From Paenibacillus sp. MAHUQ-63 (GTDB lineage: Bacteria; Bacillota; Bacilli; Paenibacillales; NBRC-103111): a stretch of DNA of 64,000 nucleotides. How positions within the stretch are numbered: position 1 is the stretch's first letter; every line of letters begins with the position of its first letter. Shown here piece after piece: positions 15,473 to 25,199 of the stretch. The DNA lies in assembly GCF_028765165.1 (NCBI RefSeq), contig NZ_JARADB010000007.1, positions 202,219 to 266,218 of the forward strand, written 5' to 3'. Below the pieces are notes generated by a model. It was not told where the DNA came from and did not search any database. It saw only the letters and a program-made list of their open reading frames with translations. Made by a program: the position numbers and the translations under genes.

Positions 15473-16879
15473 ATGGTTAACCAAGCAGGTAAGCAAACGA
15501 TCACAATTACATCCGAGCTTCCGATTTCATATACCCCAGACGTCGTCGTTGTCGGGGGAGGCGCCTCCGGCGTTGCCGCAGCGATGGCGGCAGCCCGCAA
15601 CGGGGCGGACACACTGCTCATCGAGCAGCGGGGATATTTGGGCGGCATGGGGACAGCCGCATTGGTGCCGGCATTTTGCCCATACTCGGACGGTGAGAAG
15701 CCGATCATTCGCGGAATCGGCCTCGATCTGCTGAATGAGATGAAACGGGAAGCCGGGGAGGCATTCCATCGGCGCTTCCAAGAGCAGCTGGACTGGGTGC
15801 CCATCGATGTAGAGACGCTCAAGCGGGTTTACGATCAGCAGGTGCTGGACAGCGGGGCCAAAATTTTGTTCCACACGGTTGCCGATCAAGTGCTGCTTGA
15901 CGGGGATCGCATCAGCGGACTTGTCATCAGTAACAAATCCGGGCGCTCGGTCGTGCAAGCGAAGCTGTATATCGACGCCTCGGGAGATGCGGACTTGGCG
16001 GCGCTGGCCGGCGTACCGTTCCAAACGGGCGGGGACAACGGCGAGCTGCAGCCAGGGACGATGTGCTATCTCGTGACGGGTGCCGACAAGGCGCGCTTCG
16101 ATCAATTTTGCCAAGATACCGGGCAGTCCAAACAGCTGGACAAAACGATTGTGGAAGCACAGCAGAACGGGGACCTGCCCGAAGGGCGCAAACGGGTATC
16201 CGGGATCGCGTGGATAACCGATTCGATCGCCGGGTTCAACTTCGGTCACATATTCGGCATTGACGGCACGAAAGCGGAGGATCTGACATATGCCGCTATC
16301 GAGGGGCGCAAGCTGATCGACACCCAGATCCGGTTCCTGCGCAAGTATGTGCCGGGTTTCGAGAACATTCACCTCGTGCACTCCGGGGACCAGATCGGTA
16401 TCAGAGAAACGCGCCGCATTGCCGGAGATTACACGCTGGTCGTGGACGATTTCATCTCCATGCGAACGTTCGAGGACGATATCGCGCGCAATGCTTATTT
16501 CATCGACATTCATCTGGCGAATGCGAGCAGCACGATGGTCATCAAGCATTTGCCCAAAGGCAAATCGCACGGCGTTCCATACCGCTGCATGCTGCCGCAG
16601 GGCAAGTCCAATCTCATCGTCGCCGGACGCTCGGTTTCATCGGACCGTCCGGTCCAAGGCTCGCTGCGCGTTATGCCGAACTGCTTCGCCATGGGCCAGG
16701 CGGCCGGTACGGCTGCGGCGATGGCAAGCGTCACAGGCGGAGGCTTCCGCGAAGTGAACATTCCCGAGCTGCAGCGCAAGCTGGTTGAGCAGGGAGCATG
16801 GCTTGGCGAGCATCCGGGGAAAGCGGAGGCTGTCGCCATCGCTTCCGGTCAAATCCAATACGACGAGGAAAGCAAATAA
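15473..16879 (+). CDS. FAD-dependent oxidoreductase (PF12831-like)
   Basis: Predicted soluble flavoprotein of 468 residues. A GG-doublet FAD motif lies near the N-terminus (VVVVGGGASGVAAAMAAARN, residues ~25-44), with an acidic residue ending the second strand (TLLIEQRGYLGG). Further family segments are LYIDASGDADLAALAGVPF, GIRETRRIAGDY and the C-terminal NLIVAGRSVSSDRPVQGS with GQAAGTAAAMA. Enzymes of this family are often found with sugar uptake genes; the substrate is unknown. ATG 15473 has GGAGGT at 15460-15465; an upstream in-frame ATG at 15440 lies within the -10 box and is rejected. It is divergent from its likely LacI regulator and followed by a terminator. Confidence 0.9.
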   Translation: MVNQAGKQTITITSELPISYTPDVVVVGGGASGVAAAMAAARNGADTLLIEQRGYLGGMGTAALVPAFCPYSDGEKPIIRGIGLDLLNEMKREAGEAFHRRFQEQLDWVPIDVETLKRVYDQQVLDSGAKILFHTVADQVLLDGDRISGLVISNKSGRSVVQAKLYIDASGDADLAALAGVPFQTGGDNGELQPGTMCYLVTGADKARFDQFCQDTGQSKQLDKTIVEAQQNGDLPEGRKRVSGIAWITDSIAGFNFGHIFGIDGTKAEDLTYAAIEGRKLIDTQIRFLRKYVPGFENIHLVHSGDQIGIRETRRIAGDYTLVVDDFISMRTFEDDIARNAYFIDIHLANASSTMVIKHLPKGKSHGVPYRCMLPQGKSNLIVAGRSVSSDRPVQGSLRVMPNCFAMGQAAGTAAAMASVTGGGFREVNIPELQRKLVEQGAWLGEHPGKAEAVAIASGQIQYDEESK

Positions 16880-16887
16880 TCGACTCA

Positions 16888-16936
16888 AGAAGATCGTCCT
16901 GGCCTGCTGCTTGCGGGGAGACGGTCTTCTTTTTTC
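16888..16936 (+). terminator. Terminator after FAD oxidoreductase
   Basis: AGAAGATCGTC pairs with GACGGTCTTCT (one mismatch-type G-T pair), followed by a T run to 16936. Confidence 0.85.
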
Positions 16937-16984
16937 ACAATCGGGTGTTATACTAGACGTATAAGCATAAGGGGGCTTCGCAGC

Positions 16985-18601
16985 ATGTTTCGACTCGTTA
17001 TTGTAGACGATGAACCGACTGTCCGTCATGGGTTGATGACTTATTTTGATTGGGATAAATATGGCATTGAAGTTGTGGGAGAAGCGGATGACGGCGACGT
17101 AGGGCTGGAATTGATCGAACGTCTCAAGCCGGATATCGTGCTGACGGACGTGCGGATGCCGCAAGTGGACGGTATTCGGCTGTCTCACGAAGTGAAGGCG
17201 CGCTTTCCGGCGATGAAGATCGTGTTTGTGAGCGGTCATGATGATGCGGATTATTTGAAATCGGCGCTGAAGGTCAATGCCGTGGATTATATTTTCAAAC
17301 CCGTCGACCGTCTGGAACTGGCTGCCGTTGTGGAACGTGTCGTGAACGAGCTGAAGGAAGCGGAGCAGGAGCGAACGTATATCGTCGATATGCAGGTGAA
17401 ACTGACCCAGAGCATGCCGCTTCTGCGGGAGAAATTTCTGATGTCATTAATTCGCGACGGCATTATGCATCCGGGCAGAATTCAGGACCGGCTCGACTTC
17501 CTTGGACTCGATCTGCCGCTCGAAGCGGTGTATTGGACGATTGTCGTGAAAATCGACGACAGCGCGCAAGTCGTGGCGACCCGGAGCGAACGAGACCAGC
17601 AGCTGCTGTCGTACTCTATTTTGAACATTGTTCAGGAAATCATCGGCAAGCATATGCAGGGATATGTCTTTGAGAACCGGGGCGGCGAGTATGTCGGCAT
17701 TCTGCGGATGGATGAGGAAGATACCCAAGAAGAGATGCTGCTGGCGGTTGCCGAGGACATCCGGGACAGTCTGCTGAAATGGCTGAAAATCAGTGTAACG
17801 ATCGGTGTCGGCGAGCGTATAGCCGAATTGGCCTCTCTGCCGCAATCGTACAATCAGGCTCAAGAGGCTGCCGATCAGCGGTGGTATTTGGGCAAGAATC
17901 ATGTCATCTCCATTGACCATTTGCAGCACGATAACGATAATGTCTATCGGTTCGAAACCGCTCAGGCCGAGCGTATTTATTCCCTGATCAAGTCGGCGGA
18001 TAAAGAGGCGCTGCATGCCGAACTGGACGGCGTGTTCATCCCGCTTTCCCAGAATCGCAAGATGGGGTTCGCGTATGGGCGCAACGTAAGTCTGCTGCTC
18101 ATCGTGCAGACGAACAGGCTGATGCAGGAGCTGAACATGCTGGGACCGGAAATGGATCATAAGGAAAGGGACTTATGGGAGCGCATTTTCAACCAGGAGC
18201 GGATTGCGGACTTGAGAGCGATTGTCGAAGAGCATCTAATGCAGGTGTGCGAAAGCATTGAAGAGAAACGGAGAGGGAAGCCTAAGAACGTTATCGAACG
18301 GATCCGCACCCTCATCGAGCAGCGCTATGCGGAGAATTTGCAAATCAACGACATTGCCAAAGAGGTCTTTCTATCCTCGACCTACATGTGCCTCCTGTTC
18401 AAGCAGGAAACCGGTGAAACGATCAATGAATTTATGACGAAGGTAAGAATCGAGAAAGCGAAGGCCTTGCTCAGCGATCCCCGCAACAAGTTCTATGAAG
18501 TATGCTTCCAGGTCGGATACTCCGACCCGAGCTATTTCAGCAAGCTGTTCAAGAAATATGTCGGACTTACGCCAAGCGCATACCGCGATCAGATGATATA
18601 G
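16985..18601 (+). CDS. Response regulator with AraC-type output domain (YesN-like)
   Basis: Transcription factor of a two-component system, 538 residues. The receiver domain (1-125) has the acidic pair near VDDEP, the phospho-acceptor Asp in VLTDVRMPQVDG, a Ser in FVSGHDDADY and Lys in YIFKPVDR. A long middle region (130-430) contains a degenerate GGDEF-like/YesN linker (ISVTIGVGERIAELASLPQSYNQA in part). The C-terminal AraC domain has two helix-turn-helix motifs (LQINDIAKEVFLSSTYMCLL; YEVCFQVGYSDPSYFSKLFK) and ends PSAYRDQMI. It is co-transcribed with the YesM-like kinase 18 bases downstream, and probably activates the ABC transporter operon that follows. Confidence 0.95.
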   Translation: MFRLVIVDDEPTVRHGLMTYFDWDKYGIEVVGEADDGDVGLELIERLKPDIVLTDVRMPQVDGIRLSHEVKARFPAMKIVFVSGHDDADYLKSALKVNAVDYIFKPVDRLELAAVVERVVNELKEAEQERTYIVDMQVKLTQSMPLLREKFLMSLIRDGIMHPGRIQDRLDFLGLDLPLEAVYWTIVVKIDDSAQVVATRSERDQQLLSYSILNIVQEIIGKHMQGYVFENRGGEYVGILRMDEEDTQEEMLLAVAEDIRDSLLKWLKISVTIGVGERIAELASLPQSYNQAQEAADQRWYLGKNHVISIDHLQHDNDNVYRFETAQAERIYSLIKSADKEALHAELDGVFIPLSQNRKMGFAYGRNVSLLLIVQTNRLMQELNMLGPEMDHKERDLWERIFNQERIADLRAIVEEHLMQVCESIEEKRRGKPKNVIERIRTLIEQRYAENLQINDIAKEVFLSSTYMCLLFKQETGETINEFMTKVRIEKAKALLSDPRNKFYEVCFQVGYSDPSYFSKLFKKYVGLTPSAYRDQMI

Positions 18602-18619
18602 AAGAAGGGGCCACCATCG

Positions 18620-20440
18620 ATGAAACGGCTGCTTACTAATTGTTGGAATTACGTGTTGTTACTTGCAAACGGGATGATGGCTGCCAAGTATTGGCTGCTG
18701 GGATACGTGTTGTTCATTCTTATTCCTGCAGCTGTACTGCTGATTGCGCACACACAGAGATCTTCGCACATTCTGGAGGAGGAAGTAACGAATACGATGC
18801 TGCAAACGCTTAAGCAGGCGAGCATCAATTTGGATTTTCAATTCGATTCGGTTCGCGACACGTCCAATACGCTGTTCATGAATCCGAAGCTGGGAGAATA
18901 TTTGAACCGTCAGGTGACGCTCGAGCAGCAGCTGGAATCTCTGAAGGAGCTGCGGTATCTAGTGGATAGTTCGGAAGCGAATACGAACGTATTCCGGGTT
19001 CGCTTGTTCGTGAATGGAGATCGCATGTTTACGGGCGAGAAGGTTAACTTCTTCACGCAGGAAAGCTTGGAGAGTTGGCCGTGGTATGAGAAAGTGATGA
19101 ACTCGGGAGGCGCCATCGTATGGTCGGGCGCTTATTTGGAATCGTATATCGACCGGGGGCCGGTTTATATTTTCTCGGCAGCGAGAATGCTAAGGGATTT
19201 GCACGATTACGATCAAATCTCGGGTGTGCTGCTCATCGATGTGGCCGAGAAGACGATTACCGATATTTTGAATAAAATTAAGTTAACCAAAGAAGGCACG
19301 ATTTATTTGCTTGGGAGCGATGGTTCGATCATTTCGCACGGGGACAAGTCGCTGCTCGGCAAAAAAATCATGACCGAAGAGCAGCTGGAGACGATCGCTT
19401 ACAGCGATGAAGGCGTCATGAGGCTGGAGGGCGAGAAGGATCAGCGCTTTGCGATTTATACGAAGGTGGCTTCGACAGGCTGGAAGCTTGTGGCCGAAGT
19501 GCCGCAATTGGAGATCAGCTCCCGGGCCGTAGCGCTAAACCAGTTCTCCGGCATTGCGACGATCTCGACCGTGACGATTCTGTTCCTGCTGCTCGTGTTT
19601 ATTCTGCTCGCGATGATCGTGCGCAATATGAACCGGCGCATTCAGACCGTCATCCGCACGATTAAGCGGGGAGGCGTTGAAAGTCTGGACGATCGTACGT
19701 TTAACGCCGGCGGCGACTTCAAGCTGCTGGAGAATAGCGTCGACCATCTGATTCACCGGGTTCACGATTTGATGGAAGAAACCTATCAATCCAAAGTACA
19801 GGAACGCGAGGCGCAGCTTCGGGCTTTGCAAGCGCAAATCAATCCGCATTTCTTGTACAATACGCTGGATACGATCAATTGGATAGCTATCGGACATAAT
19901 GCGCCCGAAATTTCCAATATGATTAACGGCTTGGCCAAATATTTCAGGCTTAGTCTGAACAAAGGCAGAGATTTGGTCAGCGTAACCGACGAGTTGAATC
20001 TGGCCAAAGTATACTTGGAAATTCAGCTGAACCGGTTTCCCAAAACATTTGAAGTCGTCTTCGACATCGAGGAAGGGCTGGAAGAAGTGGAAATGCCGAA
20101 GCTGACGCTTCAGCCGATCGTCGAGAATGCGCTGCTGCACGGCATCCGCAAGTCCAAAGGCAAGACCGGTACGATCTTCATCCGAGCCCGCAAAGAAGAG
20201 AACGTACTGATCCTCTCCGTGACGGACGACGGAATCGGCATGGACGAGGAGCTTGTCCAGAGCCTCCTGACAGAGCCACGCCCAACAATGAAATCCGATG
20301 GCTCGGGAAGCTCCTACGGCCTGTACAATGTCAATGAACGCATCAAGCTGTTCGCCGGAGATCTCTACGGCTTGCAGATTCAATCCACGCTGGGCGAAGG
20401 AACGACGGTCACGGTCCGGATCGGATACCACGCCTCTTAA
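18620..20440 (+). CDS. Sensor histidine kinase, YesM/LytS type
   Basis: Membrane sensor partner of the upstream response regulator, 606 residues. One N-terminal helix (~22-44) and a second (~310-335, TISTVTILFLLLVFILLAMI) enclose an extracellular Cache-like domain with TIYLLGSDGSIISHG. A short HAMP-like/linker segment leads to the His-kinase domain QAQINPHFLYNTLDTINWIA, where His is the phospho-site. The ATPase domain has the N-box PIVENALLHGIRK and G-box DDGIGMDEELV. ATG 18620 has AAGGGG upstream. Signals for such kinases are usually oligosaccharides or their binding proteins; this one is inferred from the adjacent transporter. A terminator follows. Confidence 0.95.
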   Translation: MKRLLTNCWNYVLLLANGMMAAKYWLLGYVLFILIPAAVLLIAHTQRSSHILEEEVTNTMLQTLKQASINLDFQFDSVRDTSNTLFMNPKLGEYLNRQVTLEQQLESLKELRYLVDSSEANTNVFRVRLFVNGDRMFTGEKVNFFTQESLESWPWYEKVMNSGGAIVWSGAYLESYIDRGPVYIFSAARMLRDLHDYDQISGVLLIDVAEKTITDILNKIKLTKEGTIYLLGSDGSIISHGDKSLLGKKIMTEEQLETIAYSDEGVMRLEGEKDQRFAIYTKVASTGWKLVAEVPQLEISSRAVALNQFSGIATISTVTILFLLLVFILLAMIVRNMNRRIQTVIRTIKRGGVESLDDRTFNAGGDFKLLENSVDHLIHRVHDLMEETYQSKVQEREAQLRALQAQINPHFLYNTLDTINWIAIGHNAPEISNMINGLAKYFRLSLNKGRDLVSVTDELNLAKVYLEIQLNRFPKTFEVVFDIEEGLEEVEMPKLTLQPIVENALLHGIRKSKGKTGTIFIRARKEENVLILSVTDDGIGMDEELVQSLLTEPRPTMKSDGSGSSYGLYNVNERIKLFAGDLYGLQIQSTLGEGTTVTVRIGYHAS

Positions 20441-20444
20441 ATGC

Positions 20445-20490
20445 AACACCGCCTTTTGCAGAAAATCTGCAGACGAGGCGGTGTTTTTTT
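20445..20490 (+). terminator. Terminator after YesM-like kinase
   Basis: AACACCGCCT with inner TGCAGA pairs with TCTGCA and AGGCGGTGTT, followed by seven T. Confidence 0.92.
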
Positions 20491-20593
20491 ATGAACACCA
20501 TAAGATTGCACCAGAAACAGAAATATTACCATCTACATTTCATTTTGGCCCCTCGATATAATTGTCCTATAAGAACACGGAGGTGAGCCATTC

Positions 20594-21559
20594 ATGAGTA
20601 CAACACGAGCAGAGCTAGAGCTGCAAACAGCTCACGCCAAACCGGTGGCTAAAGGCGGGGGCCGATGGAAGCTGATCCTTAGCAATTATGATTTGTACTT
20701 GCTGCTAGTGCCCGGATTAATCTTTCTGCTGTTATTCAAATATGCGCCGATGTACGGCATTATCATCGCTTTCCAGGATTTCAACATCTTCGACGGGTTC
20801 ATGGGAAGCAAATGGGTCGGTCTCGATCAATTCGAGAAGCTCATCCATTCGGAAGAATTTTATCAAGTATTCATCAATACGCTGCTAATCAGTTTGTACA
20901 AGATCGTGCTGCTGTTTCCGATTCCGATCATCATCGCGTTATTCTTGAACGAAGTGCGCAAGATGTTCTTCAAGAAAACGATTCAGACGATCATTTTCCT
21001 CCCGCATTTCTTGTCCTGGGTCATTATCTCGGGGCTGTTCATCAACATCCTGTCTCCTGCGGGCGGGCTGGTCAACAATGTGATTCAATGGTTTGGCGGG
21101 GAGCCGATTTCCTTCTTCCTGGACAACCAATTTTTCCGCAGTGTCGTCGTGTTTACGGCAGGCTGGAAGGAATCAGGCTGGAATGCGATTATCTTCATCG
21201 CCGCCATTGCGGGGATCGAGCAGGAGCAATATGAAGCCGCTTCGATCGACGGTGCGGGGCGCATCCGGCAAATGCTGTACATTACGCTGCCGGGGATCGT
21301 CCCGACGATCATTCTGATCTTGATTCTTCGCTTAGGGTATTTGCTGGAAGCGGGTACGGAGCAGATTTTGACGATGTATAACTCGGTTGTTTATGAAACG
21401 GGGGACGTCATCGGCACCTTCGTCTACCGCCAAGGTCTCGGCCAGCAAGACTACAGCTTCAGTACGGCTGTCGGACTATTCAACTCCGTTGTCGGGTTTA
21501 TCCTGATCGTAGCCGGCAATGAATTGAGTAAAAAGCTGATCAAGCGCAGCATCTGGTAG
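20594..21559 (+). CDS. Carbohydrate ABC transporter permease, LplB type
   Basis: First of two permeases of a CUT1-type sugar importer, 321 residues. Six hydrophobic helices follow a short polar N-terminus; the first is YDLYLLLVPGLIFLLLFKYA. The EAA-type loop that binds the ATPase is EQYEAASIDGAGRIRQMLYI. The conserved C-terminal TYVYRQGL-like segment is present as IGTFVYRQGLGQQDYSF. ATG 20594 has GGAGGTGA upstream. No ATPase gene is present in the operon; LplB/YtcP-type systems generally rely on a shared multitask ATPase encoded elsewhere. A TATAAT at 20557-20562 without a good -35 suggests activation by the upstream YesN-like regulator. Confidence 0.94.
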   Translation: MSTTRAELELQTAHAKPVAKGGGRWKLILSNYDLYLLLVPGLIFLLLFKYAPMYGIIIAFQDFNIFDGFMGSKWVGLDQFEKLIHSEEFYQVFINTLLISLYKIVLLFPIPIIIALFLNEVRKMFFKKTIQTIIFLPHFLSWVIISGLFINILSPAGGLVNNVIQWFGGEPISFFLDNQFFRSVVVFTAGWKESGWNAIIFIAAIAGIEQEQYEAASIDGAGRIRQMLYITLPGIVPTIILILILRLGYLLEAGTEQILTMYNSVVYETGDVIGTFVYRQGLGQQDYSFSTAVGLFNSVVGFILIVAGNELSKKLIKRSIW

Positions 21560-21570
21560 GAGGCGAAACT

Positions 21571-22446
21571 ATGCACAAGAAAACAATTGGCGATTGGTCC
21601 TTAGATTTCATGATTTATCTTTTTCTCATCGTTTGCGGCTTGGCTACTTTGCTGCCGCTCGCCAATATTTTATCCAAAGCGATATCCGATGAATCAGCCG
21701 TCATCTCGGGGAAAGTAGGCATCATTCCCGTAGGCTTTCAATTGGACACGATGAAATATGTCGTTTCCTCCAGCCAGTTTCTTCACTCCATCGGCATTTC
21801 ACTGCTGATTACCGTTGTCGGAACGTTTCTGGCGATTCTTATTACGGCGCTTACGGCGTATCCGTTATCCAAAAGGCATCTGCCCGGCATTTCGTTCATC
21901 ATGCTGCTGTTCATTTTCACGATGATGTTCAATGGCGGTATTATTCCGAACTACCTGCTCATGAAACAGCTGCATCTCATTAATAACCTATGGTCCCTCA
22001 TGCTGCCGGCGTTAATTAGCGTTTTTAATATGCTCGTTATCAAAAGCTATTATGAATCTCTGCCGGAGGCGCTGGAGGAATCCGCCAAAATGGATGGCGC
22101 CCGCAACTTTACGATTCTGTTCAAAATCATTATTCCGCTAAGCGTGCCGGTTATCGCAACAATCGCTTTGTTCTATGCGGTGTACTTCTGGAACGACTAT
22201 TTCCATCCGATGCTGTACATCAATGATGCCGGACTTAAGCCGTTGCAGCTGTACCTGCGTGATATTGTGATGGATGCGGACAGCTCCAATGCCGTGAACA
22301 AAAGCGTGGACGACATGATGAATGTATCGCCGGAAGGTATTCGCGCAGCGACCGTCATTGCTTCGATCATTCCGATGCTGCTGGTGTATCCATATTTGCA
22401 GAAGCATTTTGTCAAAGGCGTATTGATCGGTTCCGTCAAAGGGTGA
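21571..22446 (+). CDS. Carbohydrate ABC transporter permease, YtcP type
   Basis: Second permease of the sugar importer, 291 residues, with six helices and the EAA loop LPEALEESAKMDGARNFTIL. Typical family features are MFNGGIIPNYLLMKQLHLIN and YFWNDYFHPMLYINDAGLKP. It starts 11 bases after the LplB-type permease, with AGGAGGCGAAACT before ATG. It is followed by a stem-loop and then the binding-protein gene, a common arrangement that gives different amounts of permease and receptor. Confidence 0.94.
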   Translation: MHKKTIGDWSLDFMIYLFLIVCGLATLLPLANILSKAISDESAVISGKVGIIPVGFQLDTMKYVVSSSQFLHSIGISLLITVVGTFLAILITALTAYPLSKRHLPGISFIMLLFIFTMMFNGGIIPNYLLMKQLHLINNLWSLMLPALISVFNMLVIKSYYESLPEALEESAKMDGARNFTILFKIIIPLSVPVIATIALFYAVYFWNDYFHPMLYINDAGLKPLQLYLRDIVMDADSSNAVNKSVDDMMNVSPEGIRAATVIASIIPMLLVYPYLQKHFVKGVLIGSVKG

Positions 22447-22459
22447 TTGTGCATTAACG

Positions 22460-22490
22460 CCCTTGGATAGATAGCTATCCAAGGGTTTAA
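22460..22490 (+). terminator. Intra-operon stem-loop between permease and binding protein
   Basis: A perfect 11-bp stem (CCCTTGGATAG with CTATCCAAGGG, loop ATAG) is followed only by TTTAA. With such a weak T tract it may act as a partial terminator or as a 3'-end stabiliser of the permease mRNA. Confidence 0.6.
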
Positions 22491-22526
22491 TGATATATTA
22501 TATACAATTAATAGGGAGGTTTGCAC

Positions 22527-24077
22527 ATGTTAAAAAGACACAATAAAGTAATGCTTTTAACGCTCGCAGCAAGCTTATCGGTAACATCTCTCGTCGCTTG
22601 TTCTGCCAAAAGCGAAACGCCGGCAGGCAGCGCAGCTCCGTCCAGTGCAGCACCGGCAGCAACGGCGAACGGACCGAAGCCCGAACTGAAATCCTTGCAA
22701 ATTTGGCAGAAGGACGACTATAACACATATCCGGTTGCGAAATATCTGGAGCAAAAGACAGGCTATAAAGTGCAGTACGACATGCTGCCTCAAGATAAAG
22801 CGGCTGATAAGCTGAACATTCTCATCGCTTCCGGCGAGCCGTACGATGCGGTGACGACGGGGGGAGGAACCGATTTCAAAGCGCTGTATGCGGATTATGC
22901 CAAAAAAGGCGCCTTGACGGACTTAGGACCACTGATCGATAAATACGGCCCGAACATTAAAGCAGCCGTAGATCCTGCTGTCCTGGAAGCAGCCAAAGTG
23001 GACGGCAAACTGTATGCGATCCCGACCAAAACGATTTCTTTCGCCAGCGAAAGCTTGTATGTCCGACAAGATTGGCTCGATAAAGTGGGCATGAAAGCTC
23101 CTACAACGTTGGATGAGCTGGTCGCTGTATTGAAAGCGTTTAAAGAGAAAGATCCGGGCGGCAACGGTGACAAAAACATTCCGCTTACCATCAAGGGCGA
23201 TGCCATGTTCATCAACAACATCGTCGGCGCGTTCGGCATGCCAACCTTCTGGAACGATGTGAACGGCAAGCTCACGCCACGCGTGCTGGATCCTGCTTAC
23301 AAAGATTATGTCACCTTCGCCAATGATCTCTTCAAGCAAGGCTTGCTGGATAAAGAGTTTGCAGCTAACAAAGATGCTACGGCGAAAGAGAAGTTCTCCA
23401 GCGGCAAAGCCGGTATGATGATGCTGCACTGGGCCGACGTCCCTGCTGTGAACGATGCGCTGGTGAAAAACAATCCGAATGCCAAAGCCGCCTTCATCCC
23501 GGCCCTGAAAGGAAAAGACGGTAAAGTAGGCCTGAACGCCGCAACAGGTTTCGACCGGATTACGTTCATTCCCAAAGCTTCCAAGCATCCGGAAGATGCG
23601 ATCAAATGGATGAACGCCAAGCTGGAAAGCGAAACATTCAGAACGATGGCAATCGGTGAAGAAAATAAACATTACACATTGAAAGACGGCGCTTACTTGC
23701 CGATTCAACCGATCTTCACGGACGAGCGCAACCAAGCCAACAACTTCTTGATGGGTACTGATGATAAAAATTACCCGACGTACTGGCAGGCTCGCGTTCG
23801 TAAAGATCCGCGTTTGTTCGATGCCTGGAACTTCATGAACACGATTGAACCGGCTAACACAAGAATCAAAGATCCATTAGGCTTTGCACCATATTTGCCG
23901 GAGTTCTCCAAGAACTTCCAACAATTGAACACCATGGTGGGCGACTATACCACGAAGCTGATTTTCGGCGCAGAACCGATTAGCGGAATTGAAGCTTTCC
24001 AAGCGAAATTCAAGGCGGCCGGCGGAGACGCCAGCTATAAAGAAGTTAATGATTGGTACGCAACAGCGAAAAAATAA
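22527..24077 (+). CDS. Extracellular sugar-binding lipoprotein, LplA type
   Basis: Solute receptor of the LplB/YtcP importer, 516 residues. Signal peptide MLKRHNKVMLLTLAASLS leads to lipobox SLVACS, with lipid-modified Cys at about residue 26. An Ala/Pro/Ser-rich linker precedes the bilobed binding domain (LQIWQKDDYNTYPVAKYL, YAIPTKTISFASESLYVRQD, AFGMPTFWNDVNGKL). ATG 22527 has GGGAGG seven bases upstream; a TTG six bases earlier is rejected. The closing segment NDWYATAKK is typical of LplA-like receptors. The ligand is likely an oligosaccharide; the GH130 gene downstream hints at a mannose-containing one. A terminator follows. Confidence 0.94.
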   Translation: MLKRHNKVMLLTLAASLSVTSLVACSAKSETPAGSAAPSSAAPAATANGPKPELKSLQIWQKDDYNTYPVAKYLEQKTGYKVQYDMLPQDKAADKLNILIASGEPYDAVTTGGGTDFKALYADYAKKGALTDLGPLIDKYGPNIKAAVDPAVLEAAKVDGKLYAIPTKTISFASESLYVRQDWLDKVGMKAPTTLDELVAVLKAFKEKDPGGNGDKNIPLTIKGDAMFINNIVGAFGMPTFWNDVNGKLTPRVLDPAYKDYVTFANDLFKQGLLDKEFAANKDATAKEKFSSGKAGMMMLHWADVPAVNDALVKNNPNAKAAFIPALKGKDGKVGLNAATGFDRITFIPKASKHPEDAIKWMNAKLESETFRTMAIGEENKHYTLKDGAYLPIQPIFTDERNQANNFLMGTDDKNYPTYWQARVRKDPRLFDAWNFMNTIEPANTRIKDPLGFAPYLPEFSKNFQQLNTMVGDYTTKLIFGAEPISGIEAFQAKFKAAGGDASYKEVNDWYATAKK

Positions 24078-24086
24078 GCGTGGCTC

Positions 24087-24130
24087 GAAGAGAACGTGCC
24101 TGTGAGCAGCGCATGTTCTCTTCTTTTTTT
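24087..24130 (+). terminator. Terminator after the binding-protein gene
   Basis: GAAGAGAAC (24087-24095) pairs with GTTCTCTTC, followed by seven T. Confidence 0.9.
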
Positions 24131-24160
24131 AACTCATACGACTAACGGAGGGAATCTAAC

Positions 24161-25156
24161 ATGAGTATTAGCCAAGTTCTCAAATCAAGTTCTGTCATTA
24201 CGCGTCATCCGAACAACCCGATTCTAACAGCCTCGGATGTCCCTTATGAGCCGGCTCTCGTCTTCAATGCCGGTATTACCAAGTTCCAAGGCAAATATGT
24301 GATGATGTTCCGCAACGACTATGGGGACGTTCAAAAGGAAACTTTGCTGCCGTCCAATACGACGAATTTGGGCTTGGCCTACAGCGATGACGGCATCCAT
24401 TGGAACGTTCAGGACCGGCCATGCTTCGGTATCGAGAACGAGGAAATCATACGTACGTACGATCCGCGCCTGACGGTGATCGACGGGCGTTGTTATTTAT
24501 GCTTCGCTGTAGATACGAAGCATGGCGTTCGTGGCGGCGTAGCGGTGACGGATGACTTCGTCAACTTCGAAGTGTTGAGCATGTCGGCGCCGGACAACCG
24601 CAACATGGTATTGTTCCCGGAACGCATCGGAGGCAAATATATCAGGCTGGAGCGTCCGTTCCCTGTCTATGGCAAGGGAGGGAGGGACAGCTTCGATATT
24701 TGGATTTCCGATTCCCCGGATTTGAAATATTGGGGCAATACCGAGCTGCTCATGGGCCTTGAACATGTGCCGTTCGCCAATGATAAAATTGGTCCCGGCG
24801 CGCCTCCGGTCAAAACGTCCAAAGGCTGGCTTACCACATTCCATGCGGTGGACATCGATCCGTCCCGTGGGAAGAACGGCTGGGAGCCGTATTGGAGGAA
24901 GCGGTATTCTGCGGGCATCATGCTGCTGGACTTGGATAACCCGTACCGCATTATCGGGATGAGCCAAGAGCCCCTGATCGCCCCGGAGGCCAGCTATGAA
25001 ACGGATGGCGGCTTCCGTAACGATGTCATTTTCCCGGGCGGCATGGTCCTGGAGGATGATGGGGAAGTGAAGATTTATTATGGTGCGGCCGATACCGTAG
25101 AATGTTTGGCGACTGCGCATGTGGATGATTTAATTCGTTTGTGTTTACCGAAATAA
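24161..25156 (+). CDS. Glycoside hydrolase family 130 enzyme
   Basis: Predicted beta-mannoside phosphorylase or hydrolase acting in the cytoplasm on imported oligosaccharides. The 331 residues form a five-bladed beta-propeller with repeated blade motifs: ITKFQGKYVMMFRNDYG, LGLAYSDDGIHWN, TYDPRLTVIDGRCYL (candidate catalytic Asp), KIGPGAPPVKTSKGWLTTFH and VKIYYGAADTV, all characteristic of GH130. ATG 24161 follows GGAGGG. It stands just downstream of the ABC receptor terminator and upstream of an SGNH hydrolase. GH130 includes both phosphorylases and hydrolases; the phosphate-binding residues cannot be judged reliably by eye, so activity is open. Confidence 0.9.
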   Translation: MSISQVLKSSSVITRHPNNPILTASDVPYEPALVFNAGITKFQGKYVMMFRNDYGDVQKETLLPSNTTNLGLAYSDDGIHWNVQDRPCFGIENEEIIRTYDPRLTVIDGRCYLCFAVDTKHGVRGGVAVTDDFVNFEVLSMSAPDNRNMVLFPERIGGKYIRLERPFPVYGKGGRDSFDIWISDSPDLKYWGNTELLMGLEHVPFANDKIGPGAPPVKTSKGWLTTFHAVDIDPSRGKNGWEPYWRKRYSAGIMLLDLDNPYRIIGMSQEPLIAPEASYETDGGFRNDVIFPGGMVLEDDGEVKIYYGAADTVECLATAHVDDLIRLCLPK

Positions 25157-25199
25157 TTTCATCTTAATGGAAAAATTGTATTTATAAGGATGGTGAATC

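Noticed and set aside
15527..16570. 347-codon minus-strand frame
   Set aside because: Antisense to the FAD oxidoreductase gene; no coherent motifs.
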